A stretch of 64,000 bases of DNA from Sepioteuthis lessoniana (lineage: Eukaryota; Mollusca; Cephalopoda; Myopsida; Loliginidae), in NCBI GenBank assembly GCA_963585895.1, contig OY757913.1, forward strand, positions 104,973,517-105,037,516. The letters run 5' to 3'. Below the pieces are notes generated by a model. That model made no database searches, had not been told where the DNA came from, and was given only the letters and a program-made list of their open reading frames with translations. A program made the position numbers and the translations under genes. Positions 23,281-34,479 of this stretch are shown here, piece after piece (within the stretch, counting starts at the first letter, position 1; every line of letters starts with the position of its first letter).

Positions 23281-23740
23281 CATGTCGTGCCACAAGCACA
23301 GATATCCCTGACCCTCGCTCGCCACTTCTCCATATCGTTCATCGCCTCTGGTAGGTCTTCAGGGCTACATTCCGTATCCTCAAATAGCTGCTGTATGTAT
23401 GTTCGAGCTATTCGTCCTGATTTTGCCCGGCCATACGTGGGGGTCCATAGGAGTACATTGCTTATGTGCTCGTCACTGGTTCTCCAGCAGTGTCCTGCAT
23501 GTCTGGTTCGTCTAACTTGGATAGTTTTGGTGATGGTAGGCAAGTAGCCGTACAGTTGGTGCCTTGTTGGGTGTTGCCGTCAGGACTTGTTTAATATTGC
23601 TCGCAGTATTCTTGTGCAATTGCCGTCTAGCTTCTTCTCGGGCCGTTTAGTTAACGTCCAAGTAGTGCATCAATACAGCAGTATCGATACGACCACTGCC
23701 TGGAAGAAACTGCGTTTTATTTTATCGGTTAGGTCTATAT
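23281..23740 (-). pseudogene. LINE-R 3' fragment
   Basis: The minus-strand frame at 23280-23543 gives ITKTIQVRRTRHAGHCWRTS, then WTPTYGRAKSGR and DTECSPEDLPEAMND. This is the C-terminus of LINE-R. Further 5' (to about 23740), frameshifted pieces match the TWTLTKR-type and DKMKRSFF-type regions, ending in AT-rich sequence. The copy is 5'-truncated and lacks the YADD active site. Confidence 0.85.
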
Positions 23741-24426
23741 ATATACACAAGTGATATGTTCGTCTGTGGCCTATTAGCCCATTGATCGACATTTTTCAGT
23801 TTGTCGAATTAATAAGGAAGCGTTGGATTAAGTGCTCTTCATCAGAAGAGGACCGTGTTGAAAAATAAGTCTTTTCTGAATTTTTCAACATTAGACAACA
23901 AGCGTAAAGATGTACTTAAGCATATTTTAATTTCTAAGCATATGAGTCTATGAGTATGTATATATCCTGACCGTCAGCTATACATTAGGTAACTTCACAT
24001 ATTAGAAAAGAAATATCGCATCAGTACATGACAAATAGCAAGATTTCCATAGATTTACAGAGAGCATTTACTGCAGATAAAGTTATTAAAAATTAGAATT
24101 CACCAAACCTACAAGTAACACGACATGCGTATATTTCTGAATCATTGTTGAATCTAAGAACGTTGAAAAACTAGACACACTCCCAAGGATTCCTCGATTT
24201 GGGGCTCGACCATCAATGTCTTATTGATTGGAATTTTTTTCCCTTGGGGGCATGAAATTAACAACCCAACGTATGTATATAGCTGCTATCTACATTGTTA
24301 CTCTATGCATTATTTGATCTAGAACATTCATATTAATTTCTATTGAGGAAATGACTTCCAGCTATGATTTATTCGTCCTCGCACAGGTTTATATTGAATC
24401 CAGTCGTCATTCATATTTGCAGAATA
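23741..24426. other. No gene recognised
   Basis: AT-rich unique-looking DNA. Confidence 0.5.
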
Positions 24427-24439
24427 TATATATATATAA

Positions 24440-24628
24440 GTGCTTGACTGCAACCTCAAAGTAAAAGAGTTCGAAATACAGTCACGATATTACGTTTATG
24501 TTCAGACTAATATCGATGAGAAAGGCATGAACCTCCTTATTCCCCAGAACAATAGGTTAAATAGTATCATTGCCATCCTACAAAAATGTCTTGGGCATTA
24601 AATAACTGAAGGAAATTAAACTAATCTA
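24440..24628 (+). mobile_element. SINE-A, divergent copy
   Basis: Head remnants around GAGTTCGAAATACAGTCACG, a core with AATAGGTTAAATAGTATCAT, and GGGCATTAAATAACTGAAGG. The tail is eroded. Confidence 0.65.
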
Positions 24629-24631
24629 AGA

Positions 24632-24647
24632 ATATATATATATATAT

Positions 24648-24688
<41 letters not shown>
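24632..24688. repeat. (TA)n microsatellite with CA interruption
   Basis: Two TA runs separated by ACACA. Confidence 0.95.
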
Positions 24689-24689
<1 letters not shown>

Positions 24690-24795
24690 TTACATTTGTT
24701 TGATTTTTAGTGAATTAACCACCTTGATCTAGTATTTTAAAGGATTTAATGGATCTGAATTCTTAAATATTTTAAGAGAATTTTTCCCCCAATCA

Positions 24796-25020
24796 TCATC
24801 ATCATCATGTCGTGCCGCCAGCACGGATATCCCTGATCCTCTATCGCCATTTCTCCCTATCATTCATTGCTTCTGGCAGGTCTTCAAGGATACATACCGT
24901 GTCCTCACATAGATACTGTGCGTGTTCTCGAGCTGGTCGTCCCGCTTTTGCTCGGCCATATGCAGGGGTCCATAGGAGTACATCACTTATGAGCTAGTCC
25001 TTGCTTCTCCATCAGTGTCC
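24796..25020 (-). pseudogene. LINE-R 3' end, very short copy
   Basis: (ATC)n at 24796-24808 is the reversed tail. The minus strand then reads through the last 70 or so codons of LINE-R (GRAKAG, EDLPEAMNDR-like blocks) before truncation at CTCCATCAGTGTCC. Confidence 0.8.
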
Positions 25021-25186
25021 CCCAATACATGAATTTTTAATTTACAAATCCTAAATGTTTTAGTATATAACACATTGTTTTGACCTGGAATAGCTGTAAA
25101 CCTCCATTAAATTGTTCACCATTCATAGTTTGTTGAAAAAAAAATCTATAATGGCTTAACATCCGTTACGTTTTACTTGATATTAA

Positions 25187-25234
<48 letters not shown>

Positions 25235-25393
25235 GGGTGTGTGGATAAGTTAAGATGTCAGATTCTTTGTTTTTATGATCATATATTTTTTCTTGTTCTT
25301 TTAGCAGTTTATTTTGCGACATTTCAACTCTTTTAAAAATATTTTTTAAAACTTTGTAAAAATTTTAAAAAATACTTCAGAAAAACTTTTTTC
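25021..25393. other. AT-rich with a (TA)n at 25190-25232
   Basis: No gene recognised. The TA array occupies about 43 bases. Confidence 0.6.
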
Positions 25394-25425
25394 CTGACGA
25401 TGAACCCAGGTCGAAACTAGTTGAA
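25394..25425 (+). other. Hammerhead-ribozyme-like core motif
   Basis: CCTGACGATGAACCCAGGTC followed by GAAAC contains CUGANGA and GAAA separated by a segment that could form a weak stem II (ACC with GGT). Hammerhead motifs are known in some Penelope-like and retrozyme repeats. Stems I and III and the cleavage triplet are not convincing here. Confidence 0.25.
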
Positions 25426-25493
25426 AAAAAATTAAAAAATTAAAAAACGCAAATGAAATATTATTGTTTGTCTGATCACTTTTGTTCGTCACT

Positions 25494-25864
25494 TATATAT
25501 ATATATATATATATAAAAATGTACGAAGATGAGAAAAATGTAGTTTTCAGAGGATGGATAATGTTATGTATCGAATTATTTGCCATAATTTGACGTTCCA
25601 GTTTTTAGACCTTCATCAGGGCGTATTAGTTTTTAAATGGAACAAAGATAAGAAAAATGTAAACAACTAATTTCCGTTGGTATCATCCTGTTTCAACTTT
25701 GAGTCTAGCAGTTTCAATATCGATATGTGGATTTTTAGCAACTGATCTAGGTGAAGGAAGACTCTGAAATAAAACCTGTTAAACTCCGTTAAAAAAGAAA
25801 CTCAACTCAACAAAAACAAGATAAATGCACACACAGACAAACACGAATAGACAAGTCGAATTAG
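25494..25864. other. (TA)n, then no gene recognised
   Basis: TA array at 25494-25514. AAGATGAGAAAAATGTA (25529) and AAGATAAGAAAAATGTA (25648) are near-duplicates. The reverse complement around 25610-25630 (CCTGATGAAGGTC) also carries a CUGAUGA core but without a clean GAAA partner. Confidence 0.4.
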
Positions 25865-26035
25865 TATGTTCACTTTTAAATAAATAACCTTGGGAAAAGT
25901 ATGATTCCTCTTATCCACCCAGTTATGGGTTAAATTCTACAACTGTTGTGCGACTATAAAGATGGCTTTGGAATTAAATAACCAACAAAGGTTGACATGC
26001 CGTAAAGCAAAGAAACTAACCCCAAAACATACTTG
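25865..26035 (+). mobile_element. SINE-A, headless copy
   Basis: Core CCTTGGGAAAAGTATGATTC, AGTTATGGGTTAAATTCTAC and tail GGTTGACATGCCGTAAAGC plus AAAGAAACT. The tRNA-like head is missing. Confidence 0.75.
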
Positions 26036-26042
26036 CTTGCTC

Positions 26043-26195
26043 TTCAAGGGCACTACGGGTGGTGTGATGGTTAACAACCTTGACTGGTAAACCTACACAA
26101 GTGAGTTCGAGTCTCATTGGGTGCCCCATTCATATGGCATTGTGCCACAACTAAGCAAATAGCTTAGTTAATTATTAGGACACCTGCCAGCTCCA
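26043..26195 (+). mobile_element. SINE-D copy
   Basis: A tRNA-like head (GGGTGGTGTGATGGTTAACA; B-box-like GAGTTCGAGTCTC) is followed by ATTGGGTGCCCCATTCATAT, GGCATTGTGCCACAACTAAG and TTAGTTAATTA. The same sequence recurs at 58168 and, reversed, at 29105. Confidence 0.75.
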
Positions 26196-26249
26196 CTCTG
26201 AGACATCGTTGTTGTATCTGTTAGAGCGTTATCTATGATTCGGGCCTAG

Positions 26250-26450
26250 TTAGTTTGTGCTCTAGAATACAGGGACTAAAAATCTGCTAATTGCCCCAAC
26301 GAGTGTCCTGGATACGATTTGAAACTACCAGATAGTGAGGCATTAGTCTTGATTTGGGAAATATAGAGTACCCCTTTATTACTATTACTCCCTTGTCTAC
26401 TCTGACATGGAGTGCTCGTACTTGTCAGGGTCCCGTATACCTGTCAGATA
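26250..26450 (+). repeat. Rep-T head, divergent fragment
   Basis: CCCCAACGAGTGTCCTGGAT, AAATATAGAGTACCCCTTTA and the CTACTCTGACATGGAGTGC block match the Rep-T head. The array and tail are missing. Confidence 0.65.
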
Positions 26451-26524
26451 GAACATACACCATTGACAATTCCAATAAATATATAATATTTGACTTCAAC
26501 CCACTCAGAGTTACTAGCAATGCT

Positions 26525-27330
26525 GTTGCAATTATGCTCAAAAGTACCGAAGCAGTAGATGGGGCGCACTTCGGCCGGCCGTTGTATCAGCAGTATGGTT
26601 CTGGTCGGGTGTGTCACGTCTCTGGATACGGTAGTCAGCTAAGGCTGCCTGACATGGGTGCCAGCTAGGCCAATCATTCGCGTCACGCGGCCAAGACTGA
26701 CATTCCTCGAGCCTCAGGGAGCCGTCACCCCAAGCTCAAACCATTCTTGAAGGAGCTAGGTTTATCGCCTGGCTCCTGAGGCGCGCCTTTTTAGAAAATT
26801 GTCGACGGGGCCCGAGGCATTTTTGCAAATGCTGGGTGTGTCTGAGCTACGACCCTGCACCGAGATCAACTTAAAAAGCCTTGTGCCACACTCGTGCGTT
26901 TGGTGGACCGTTTCTCGCTAAGCTGTTGCAGTTTTGCCCAAATGTACCAATCCATTAAATGGGGTACTCTTCGGCCGCCTGTGGTGTCAACGGCGCGAAT
27001 TTGGTCTGGTGTGTCATGTCTCTTGAGACTGTAGTCAGTCAAGGCTGTCTGGGGCGAGTGCCAGGGAGGCCAAGCATTCACATCACATGGCCGAGACACT
27101 TATTCTTCGGGGCTCAGGAAGCCCTTCCCCAGGCTGAAACCATCGTCGGAGAGGCTAGCTTTATCGCCTGGCGCTTGAGGCGTTCATTTTTTTAGAAGAA
27201 TGCCGATGGGGCCCGAGGCATTTTTGTGAATGCTGGGCATGTCTGGGCTACAGACCTGCGGTCGGAACCACTTATAAAAGGTCTTGTGGCGTACTCGCCC
27301 GTTTAGTGGGGCACGCGACAAATACCGTTT
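26525..27330 (+). repeat. Rep-G: GC-rich tandem duplication of about 400 bp
   Basis: Two imperfect direct units, about 26525-26921 and 26922-27330. Both carry TTTATCGCCTGGC, GGGCCCGAGGCATTTTTG and a CTTGTG-x-C-x-x-ACTCG block in the same order. Base composition is sharply more GC-rich than the surroundings, with many CpGs. Related single units occur at 37300 (+) and 59595 (-). Open frames through it on both strands are not conserved between units, so I do not call a gene. Confidence 0.8.
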
Positions 27331-27439
27331 GAAGCAAAGCGACACTGTTGACATTGTATTACTTGTTGTCTGTTGTATATAACTTTTATTCTTCTCCCTA
27401 AATACGTGTCTTTCTTTTTTTTTTTTTTGCTATTTTCCG

Positions 27440-27590
27440 AGGACATAACGTACAGCAATACTTGGAATAATTTAACTATGTAAAAATAAAACTAACTACA
27501 TCCAAATCATGCTTATACCATTTAACTGTGTGTAAACAAATGACTCATGTTGAATTGTTAAAGTTACAAAGCAATGCTTGAAGATTGTTT
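27440..27590 (+). repeat. Rep-T-like array remnant
   Basis: CAATACTTGGAATAATTTAAC, TTTAACTGTGTGTAAACAAA and TGACTCATGTTGAATTG match the array variant seen at 3960-4060 and 36540-36660. Confidence 0.6.
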
Positions 27591-27985
27591 CCTAGTCGAC
27601 TGGGGCGGTAGAATACACCGACTGCTTCTCTGCAGGAGGTAAGACCCACCAACTAGTGTCCAGGATATGTCACTAAACAATCTGATTGTGAGACTCCAGT
27701 AATGTTAGAGCTTTGGGGAATGTGGAGTACCCTTTCATTGCTATCACTCACAAATCCACTCTGGCCCAGTGGTAGCACCTGATAGGGTTCTAATTATGGG
27801 TCAAATAGAACTAAACTGTGTACTAATGCTAAACTGAATTGTGTGAGCGAGAACTGCGTTTATATGCTAGACTGAATAGTTTGAAACAGAACTGTGTATG
27901 TGTATAAAACTGGATTTGGCATTAAATAACCTACAACGGTTGATACGCCATAAAACCCAACCAAACTAAACCATATAACTTTGTG
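27591..27985 (+). repeat. Rep-T, minimal copy (short array)
   Basis: A complete head (CCTAGTCGACTGGGGCGGTA onward), about 110 bp of array and a complete tail (GGATTTGGCATTAAATAACC, GGTTGATACGCCATAAAACC) in under 400 bp. Comparison with the 790-bp copy shows that length variation is in the array. Confidence 0.85.
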
Positions 27986-28106
27986 TAAACAAATAAGCTC
28001 CGGTTCGTCCAAAAATATTATTCATATGTATTTGTAATATAAAAAGGATTTGGTATTACATAACCAAAAAGGTATGCCATAAAAACCAACCAACCGAACC
28101 CATCCA
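27986..28106 (+). repeat. Second Rep-T tail, variant type
   Basis: AGCTCCGGTTCGTCCAAAAA, then GGATTTGGTATTACATAACC and GGTATGCCATAAAAACC. The same variant 3' region is found at 36720-36862. Confidence 0.7.
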
Positions 28107-28264
28107 TGAATCAATACATCAGTTTAAAAATATTCGTATTTGTTTGGACTGAGAACCAAAAAATTAAAACTCTCAAGAAACAGTTACACAAAAAAATTAA
28201 ATATAAATGTGATTCTCATTTATCTTGGCTTAAAATAAGCTTCGACTCGTTGACATGAAGTGGA

Positions 28265-28552
28265 AAAATTTTTTTGCCATAGCCAAGATCAGATACATGT
28301 CAATTTTAAGCGGAGTGGCGATGGTTTGACTCCAAAGTTTTCCTTCTTCTAGACGAGTTGTCTAACCAAAGCAAAAAAATCCAGTTTCTACTATACTTTA
28401 CCCACAGCTAGAGGAAGAACAGAGGGATTCAAGACAATCTGTAGAAAATTAATGCGAAGCAAAATGCAAACAGTTCAAATTTGAACTCGGTTCAGAGATT
28501 TAGTTTTCCTAGAACAATGAACGCTACTCTGAGGCTGCCTCCAATAGTTAAA
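28265..28552 (-). mobile_element. SINE-B, divergent copy
   Basis: CAATTTTAAGCGGAGTGGCG, TACCCACAGCTAGAGGAAGA and TCAAATTTGAACTCGG are the SINE-B tail, core and head in minus orientation. Substitutions are frequent, so this is an old copy. Confidence 0.75.
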
Positions 28553-28594
28553 AAACAATACTTAAAATGATGATGAAATAAGAGTTAGAGGGGT

Positions 28595-28645
28595 TAAGCA
28601 CCGTGGTGTAGTGGCTAATGTATTGGACTTCGACATAGTTGTATT
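28595..28645 (+). repeat. tRNA-like SINE head fragment
   Basis: CACCGTGGTGTAGTGGCTAA then GTATTGGACTTC resembles SINE heads in this window. No body follows. Confidence 0.5.
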
Positions 28646-29104
28646 AAATAAGCGTTTCCGAAGTAGGTTATAAGAAAACACTTATTGTTTTATTATTGAA
28701 ACATTTTTTCTTTCTATTAAAAACTGGGTTTTTACTTTAATGTGACTTCATACACCTCAAGCCCCAAGCCTCAGGGACAGCTCTTTTGTCAATTCACTTG
28801 ACAATTACACAAGGCGTGTAATTCTGAAAAGAATTCATTGACATTCTTAAACGAATAATGGGGTCTTCATTTACATCCTACAGAGAGAATACAGCTAACA
28901 TTTCGATATGGCCTATTGTTCGAATGTAGACACAGGCACGCAAATTTATCTATTCAATACTGGATCAGGCATTTGCTTCAGGCACTTTTTATTGAATATT
29001 GTCACAAGGAATGGAGAATATAATCGTATTCGGTTGGTGGTAAGATTTCGTTGAATTTCTTCACCTTCTGCGAAAGTTGACATTGCGATGAACTTATTGC
29101 GTAT
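28646..29104. other. No gene recognised
   Basis: Mixed composition, with a possible old repeat that I cannot assign. Confidence 0.45.
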
Positions 29105-29220
29105 GTAATTAAATGTTGGTGGGTGCTAAGAGCTAAGCTTGGTATGACATGAGGCCACAAGTATGGGGCATCGAGTAAGGATCGAACTCAATTCAATTAT
29201 ATTAGTCTATAAGATTCTTG
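29105..29220 (-). mobile_element. SINE-D copy, minus strand
   Basis: GCTAAGCTTGGTATGACATG, GGGGCATCGAGTAAGGATCG and AACTCAATTC are the reverse of the SINE-D body and head. Divergent. Confidence 0.5.
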
Positions 29221-29432
29221 GGTTAAAATTGACAACGCTGAGATTCTTATTTCATTTAGTAAGCTTGACACCAGGTCAAAAATAAAAGAACCTTGCTAGT
29301 ATCGAACTCTCTATGGATGGAATAATAATGCTAAACACGAACTTGAGACGAGGTTGATTAATTTTGACCTGTTAATTCGTTGAAAGTTATTTTCTACCTA
29401 AAAGTTAGGGAATTGCATTATATTATATGTAC

Positions 29433-29693
29433 GTTTTAATGGTTAGAGTGTTCGCTAATGACCCGGGTGATCTGTGTTCTATCCCAGGTCGAATCATACC
29501 AAAGACTCAAAAAATGGTACTTGATGCCTCCTTGCTTAACACTCAGCGATAAAAGGCAGGGATTAAGGGTAAAGTGGAGCAATCCAAGGGAAGGAGTAGC
29601 GCCCTCCCCTACACCTCGGTGTAGTAGCTATCGAAATGGGAACCTTCGGGTCACCCTCGACTACGGTCGCCAACTTTACTCACTTTTACTTTT
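29433..29693 (+). mobile_element. SINE-C copy
   Basis: Head TTTTAATGGTTAGAGTGTTC, CTATCCCAGGTCGAATCATA, TACTTGATGCCTCCTTGCTT, AGGGTAAAGTGGAGCAATCC, and a CGACTACGGTCGCCAACTTT end with ACTCACTTTTACTTTT. The plus-strand open frames across it are incidental. Confidence 0.87.
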
Positions 29694-29879
29694 TATGTAA
29701 AAGCCAAAGAAACATTTTGCCAGTATATGATATCAAGTATTCCTTTCAAGTCAAACGATCCATACACTTGTATTATCTAAAATCGGAAGCAGCGTCTCAT
29801 CTACTGAAAATGAAATCAGTGTGTGACTAGCAAAGGCATAGAAGTCAAATGTAGCTGATAAAATAAAACACAATTTTGC

Positions 29880-30240
29880 CAAGCAGCGGCCGTATCAATT
29901 CTATTATATGGATGCACAACATGGACGCTGACAAAGCATAGAGAGAAAAGCTAAAGGGGAATTGCGCAAGAATGCAACGTGCTATATTAAACAAATCCTG
30001 GAAGCAAGATTGCACAAAGCAGCAGCTGTTCGGCCACTTACCTCCCATCTCTACAAAAATCAAACTAAGACCAACAAGACATGCTGGTCTCTGATGTAGA
30101 AGTAAGAAAGTGCAAGTGCTTGACGACCAACTAGACCTCACCGACAACAGCTCTCTACCCATACACGATGCCGTCTAGAAGACCTGCTGAAAGCATTGGA
30201 TAATAGAGACGAATGGTGAAAGAGACAACCAAGATGAGAA
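29880..30240 (+). pseudogene. LINE-R C-terminal fragment
   Basis: A plus-strand translation starts near VSILLYGCTTWTLTKH, continues with a [15 protein letters not shown] block and QLFGHLPPISTKIK, and decays through an EDLLKALDNRDEW-like block near 30185. Frameshifts are frequent. No clear (TGA)n tail. Confidence 0.8.
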
Positions 30241-30833
30241 ATAATTGCGTGCGTAATAAAAATATCTTCAACAATATTTTCTTTATTTGAGTATATTTTG
30301 AGATAGTTTAATGTTTAATATTTTTCCCCTTCAGTAACCGTTTTCGGGATTGAGGGTCTTTGTTCTCACCAAGGGATACACTCAGCTAATTCACCGACAA
30401 AGTGATTGGGAAAACAAGCTGCAAAGGATAAAATTAAGCCTACCACAAGGCTAAAGTTCTGACGCACCCAGTGAGAATCGATTTCATTTCAAACATAATG
30501 ATCACTATTAGCAATGTTCCAGGGAAACGCCATCCCGATAATTACTAACTTGGAATAAATTAGATATATGTTTAAAAATACGACTGAAATGGTAAGGATT
30601 GACAACAGTTAGACAATTTTAAATAATTTCTCTTCGACGAAGAAGTTATGGTATTTATTTGATAAATCAGAGTCTGGTCCAAGACAAGAATGTTGGAGTG
30701 TTCCATAAATTTCGAATTCAGAACTAATATATGATGGACGTAATAAAACTAATCTGTGTTTTACAGTAAGTTTGTTTGTACTTATTTTTAGTAGCTCAAA
30801 TATTTTTCAAATAACTATTTTCTTAAAGAATTA
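30241..30833. other. No gene recognised
   Basis: AT-rich unique-looking DNA. Confidence 0.5.
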
Positions 30834-30835
30834 TA

Positions 30836-30876
<41 letters not shown>

Positions 30877-30922
30877 GACTGATGATTGACGTTTTTAAAA
30901 AATTCATGAAACGTAAGGTCAC

Positions 30923-30959
<37 letters not shown>

Positions 30960-30960
30960 A
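30834..30960. repeat. (TA)n and (TA)n(GA)n microsatellites
   Basis: TA array at 30834-30874. A second TA array at 30922-30944 passes into GA repeats. Confidence 0.95.
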
Positions 30961-31202
30961 CGTTTGTTTATCCAGCACATGTTGAAAAAATATGAAGTCA
31001 CCACTATTAAAAAGCATTTCTTGTATTTTTTAATCCATGAAAAACAAACCAAGTAAAATCTAAGACAAAATCAATTTCATTTCATTACTGAAGTTTATGA
31101 CTGAAACAAACTGCAAGTTAGTTGAATCATATTATTTTCATAATAGATATGAAAATATTGAAATAGTTAGCTTGGTTGGTCGATAAAGACCAGACTGTGA
31201 GA

Positions 31203-31221
31203 TATATATATGAAGAGGACT

Positions 31222-31271
<50 letters not shown>

Positions 31272-31292
31272 TGTGTGTGTTTGTGTGTATGA
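31203..31292. repeat. (TA)n(TG)n microsatellite
   Basis: TA repeats over about 31224-31268 pass into imperfect TG repeats. Confidence 0.95.
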
Positions 31293-31913
31293 ATTAAATA
31301 ATGGATTGATGCCGTCAGTTGTTTGGCGTGATGCGTTACTTAGATTGAAACGGTGTCGAAAAGGCATTTGATTGATGTGTTAACGCCGAGATCAAAAGAA
31401 ACTTTTGCTCTCATTAGATGCGAGGAATCACATGATCGTAGAAAGTTTAAATGTTAGATAGAAACTTCCTTTAGTGAGAAGCGCTAGACTGGATAAAAAC
31501 TAAAACTCCATATTCTTAAAGATTGATATATAAAGATTATCACATATTCCATAAACAAGATCATCGATGAATACAACCACATCCTAAAATCCCAACAAAG
31601 GTTTATCTCACCAATCCTTCCTCTTACCTCTAGTAAAATCTTTCTTCTAAACATATTCCTCTTATTTGTTCTTCCTCCTATTCAGTATATAAAGGTATTG
31701 GACTCATTGTGTGTGTGATTTCTTCATTCACTAAACTGAACAAGAATAATGGTGGGGCTGAAATTACTTATGTAAAAAACACTCCTTCCTGAATTAATTC
31801 TATGCTGAAGTTAAACGACCCATATGAAATCTTGATTTGATCACAGATTCTGCAGACACGAAGTGTCTGACTTATTTATTATTTAATAAAACACTTTTAA
31901 AGAGAAAAGTATT

Positions 31914-31914
<1 letters not shown>
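31293..31914. other. No gene recognised
   Basis: AT-rich. CAGTATATAAAGGTATTGG near 31683 resembles a TATA box, but no transcript can be supported. Confidence 0.45.
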
Positions 31915-31963
<49 letters not shown>

Positions 31964-32081
31964 TAACAATCAATGTATGTTCATATGTAAGCGTGTGTAT
32001 ATATCATATTATACATTGATGAACTAGAATACATACAAACACATGAATATACCCACATATTATATATATATATATATATTT
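31915..32081. repeat. (TA)n(GA)n and (TA)n microsatellites
   Basis: TA to GA array at 31915-31962 and TA array at about 32060-32080, with AT-rich spacer. Confidence 0.9.
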
Positions 32082-32892
32082 ATGTATATCACTATGATGA
32101 GCAGGAATGCGCGCACACACACGACACACATACATATATCATACTATACACTGATGAACATGAATAATCGAAGGTCATAAGTGTCTCGAATTTCCCGATT
32201 TTTTCACCCTTTTCTTTAAAGAAATACAATGGCCAAATCAGCATTTAGCGTTCATTACAGCCATTCATTGGGCCTGAGCTGTTTAGCAGAAGTACACCCC
32301 TGCAGCTGAATGATTCAAGATTCAACTCAGCTGGACAACTCGGCTTTATTCCATATGAAAGACACAGAATTAATAGAAGCGATTCGTTTACTCAATCAGA
32401 GGAAACCGACCAGACGGTTGTAGCGTCACTATGAATAACATTCTTTTGTCTTTTTTGAAACATTAGTGTATGACATTAAACTCTAGTCGTGTAACAATGC
32501 ACAAAGTATAATCAATTAATGTTTTCGACGAGGATAATTTGCGTTGTTGAGATGAGATGATTTTAATATTCAATTTTTTTTGGATTAGCGCCATCTTATC
32601 GCTTTTGAGTCGAGACTAGGAAACTAATTGTTAATATGCAAGTTTTAGAAGTATCCTCATAATTAAGTTTGTGTGTGTGTCGTTGAGTCATTGCTAATAT
32701 ACAGTGATTTTTCTAGACTTAAATCCGTTTATTATGGGTGGAAGACTGAAATGAACTGTTAATTTGTTGAGTTTAAAAAAGTATTAGAAAATATACATAA
32801 ATATTTTCAAACAACCAGAGAAAAAAACAACAGCCAAAGTGAGGATAAAAAAATATATAAGTATATAACGAGAGAGAGATTAAAAGATTTGG
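32082..32892. other. No gene recognised
   Basis: AT-rich. The text TCATACTATACACTGATGAAC near 32138 partly repeats TCATATTATACATTGATGAAC near 32003. No coding signature. Confidence 0.45.
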
Positions 32893-33150
32893 ATATATTG
32901 GCTTAGTCAGTTGTGTTCGCCAATGGTTAGGGAGACCTGGGTTCAATCTCAGATCGGGTTATACCAAAGACTTTAAAAATGGTACTTGATACCTCCTTGC
33001 TTAACACTCAGCAATATAAGGTACGTATCGAAGGTAAAATGGAGCAATCCAGCGAAAGGAGTAGCGCCCTCCCCCACACCTCGGAGTAGTAGCTAATTGA
33101 AAAGGGAGCCTTCTGTTGGCCCTCGACTACGGTCGCCAACTTTACTTACG
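32893..33150 (+). mobile_element. SINE-C copy
   Basis: Head GTTGTGTTCGCCAATGGTTA, GGGTTCAATCTCAGATCGGG, TACTTGATACCTCCTTGCTT, AGCAATCCAGCGAAAGGAGT, and end CGACTACGGTCGCCAACTTT. Confidence 0.87.
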
Positions 33151-33495
33151 AGATACATACAATCAGATGTGGACATATATTTATAAAGTGATAGAGAGGA
33201 GGGAAGGGAGAGAGGGAAGCAAGAGAGAGTATACTTTGTATTTGTAACCAAACAAAAGGTTAGTGAATGACAAATAAGCAAAATGGAGGTTGTAAATGAA
33301 ATAGAAATCTTTATAACATTAACGAAATACTCGCTATCAACATAAAGAAAGTCGTCATTGCTAGTGGTGATGACTTATCCAGCAAAAATACTCCTCTTAC
33401 AATAGTGTCTAATGCATTTATGAGGAATGGGCCATACTCATTAATGTTCACAGGTAGGGTATATAACACTTTGATAGATATTAAGAGAAATATGC

Positions 33496-33498
<3 letters not shown>
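33151..33498. other. No gene recognised; short GA-rich run
   Basis: A purine-rich AGAGAGGGAAGC run lies near 33190-33230. Nothing else is identifiable. Confidence 0.5.
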
Positions 33499-33543
<45 letters not shown>

Positions 33544-33631
33544 TGAGAGAGCGTGAGAGAAAGGGAAAGAGATTGCTAGAAAGATATACAGACAGATATT
33601 AACACACTTGGATAGAGAGAGAGATATGAAA

Positions 33632-33671
<40 letters not shown>

Positions 33672-33672
33672 C
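33499..33672. repeat. (TA)n(GA)n, then (CA)n(TA)n
   Basis: TA-GA array at 33499-33545. CA-TA array at about 33632-33671. They bracket a purine-rich spacer. Confidence 0.95.
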
Positions 33673-33689
33673 TTCTTTTTTTTTCTTTA

Positions 33690-34479
33690 GAGAAAAAACC
33701 AAAGACCGGTTATTTTAGGATTATAAATTTATTTCCATCTTATTTTCGTTTCTGGTGTGAACCAAAAACCCGAAGAAAAATATAACAGGACTACTTCAGA
33801 TCAATGGATAAATAAAACAGAATAGACACGTGGGGGGAGAGGAATGGAGGAAGAGATTTAAAGATTTACCTCCTCGTTTTATTGAATTTCCGTTTTTTTA
33901 TTTACCTATTTATTTTATTTTCAAAATTCTTCCGTCAGTTATAATTACGGTAATTTAACTTTTTTATTTATTTTATTTTATTTATTTTCTTTTCATGTTA
34001 AGTTCGATAATTAACTTTTAAGGGAAATATTAATGCTTATATTAATTTCGATACTATTTATTAAGCTACCTATTTTTTCCTTGTGTGTATACTGGATACG
34101 TTTTTGTCTGGTTTCACTATTTATTTCTATGTTTTTAAAATTAATATGTCTATAATTTAAATTTTGTCCTATGTCTACATCTAGCTATTAATTCACTTCT
34201 CTTATTTAATAACTTATCAGGCAATTTATGTGTTAAAATATGTATTTTCTCTTCTAAGCACAAATTGCAACTACCGTCAAACCTATTTGGAGTATTTGAT
34301 TTTTTCAAAATAGACCATTCTATCTCAGGGGTTAACCCTTTGTTTTTCAAACACCAGAATTATTTCAAAATCAATTACATTGAGCTCTCTACCAGGAAAA
34401 TTCAAATGTTTAGCTCCTGAATGATTTTCTTGTCCTGAAGGAATTACTCCCAACTCTGGTTTAACTGGACCGAATAATA

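Noticed and set aside
26354..27195. Open frames through the GC-rich region, considered as host exons
   Set aside because: The two tandem units do not keep a common frame, and no domain or splice structure can be supported.
31678..31700. TATA-box-like promoter
   Set aside because: A single CAGTATATAAAGG match in AT-rich DNA with no downstream gene or transcript evidence.
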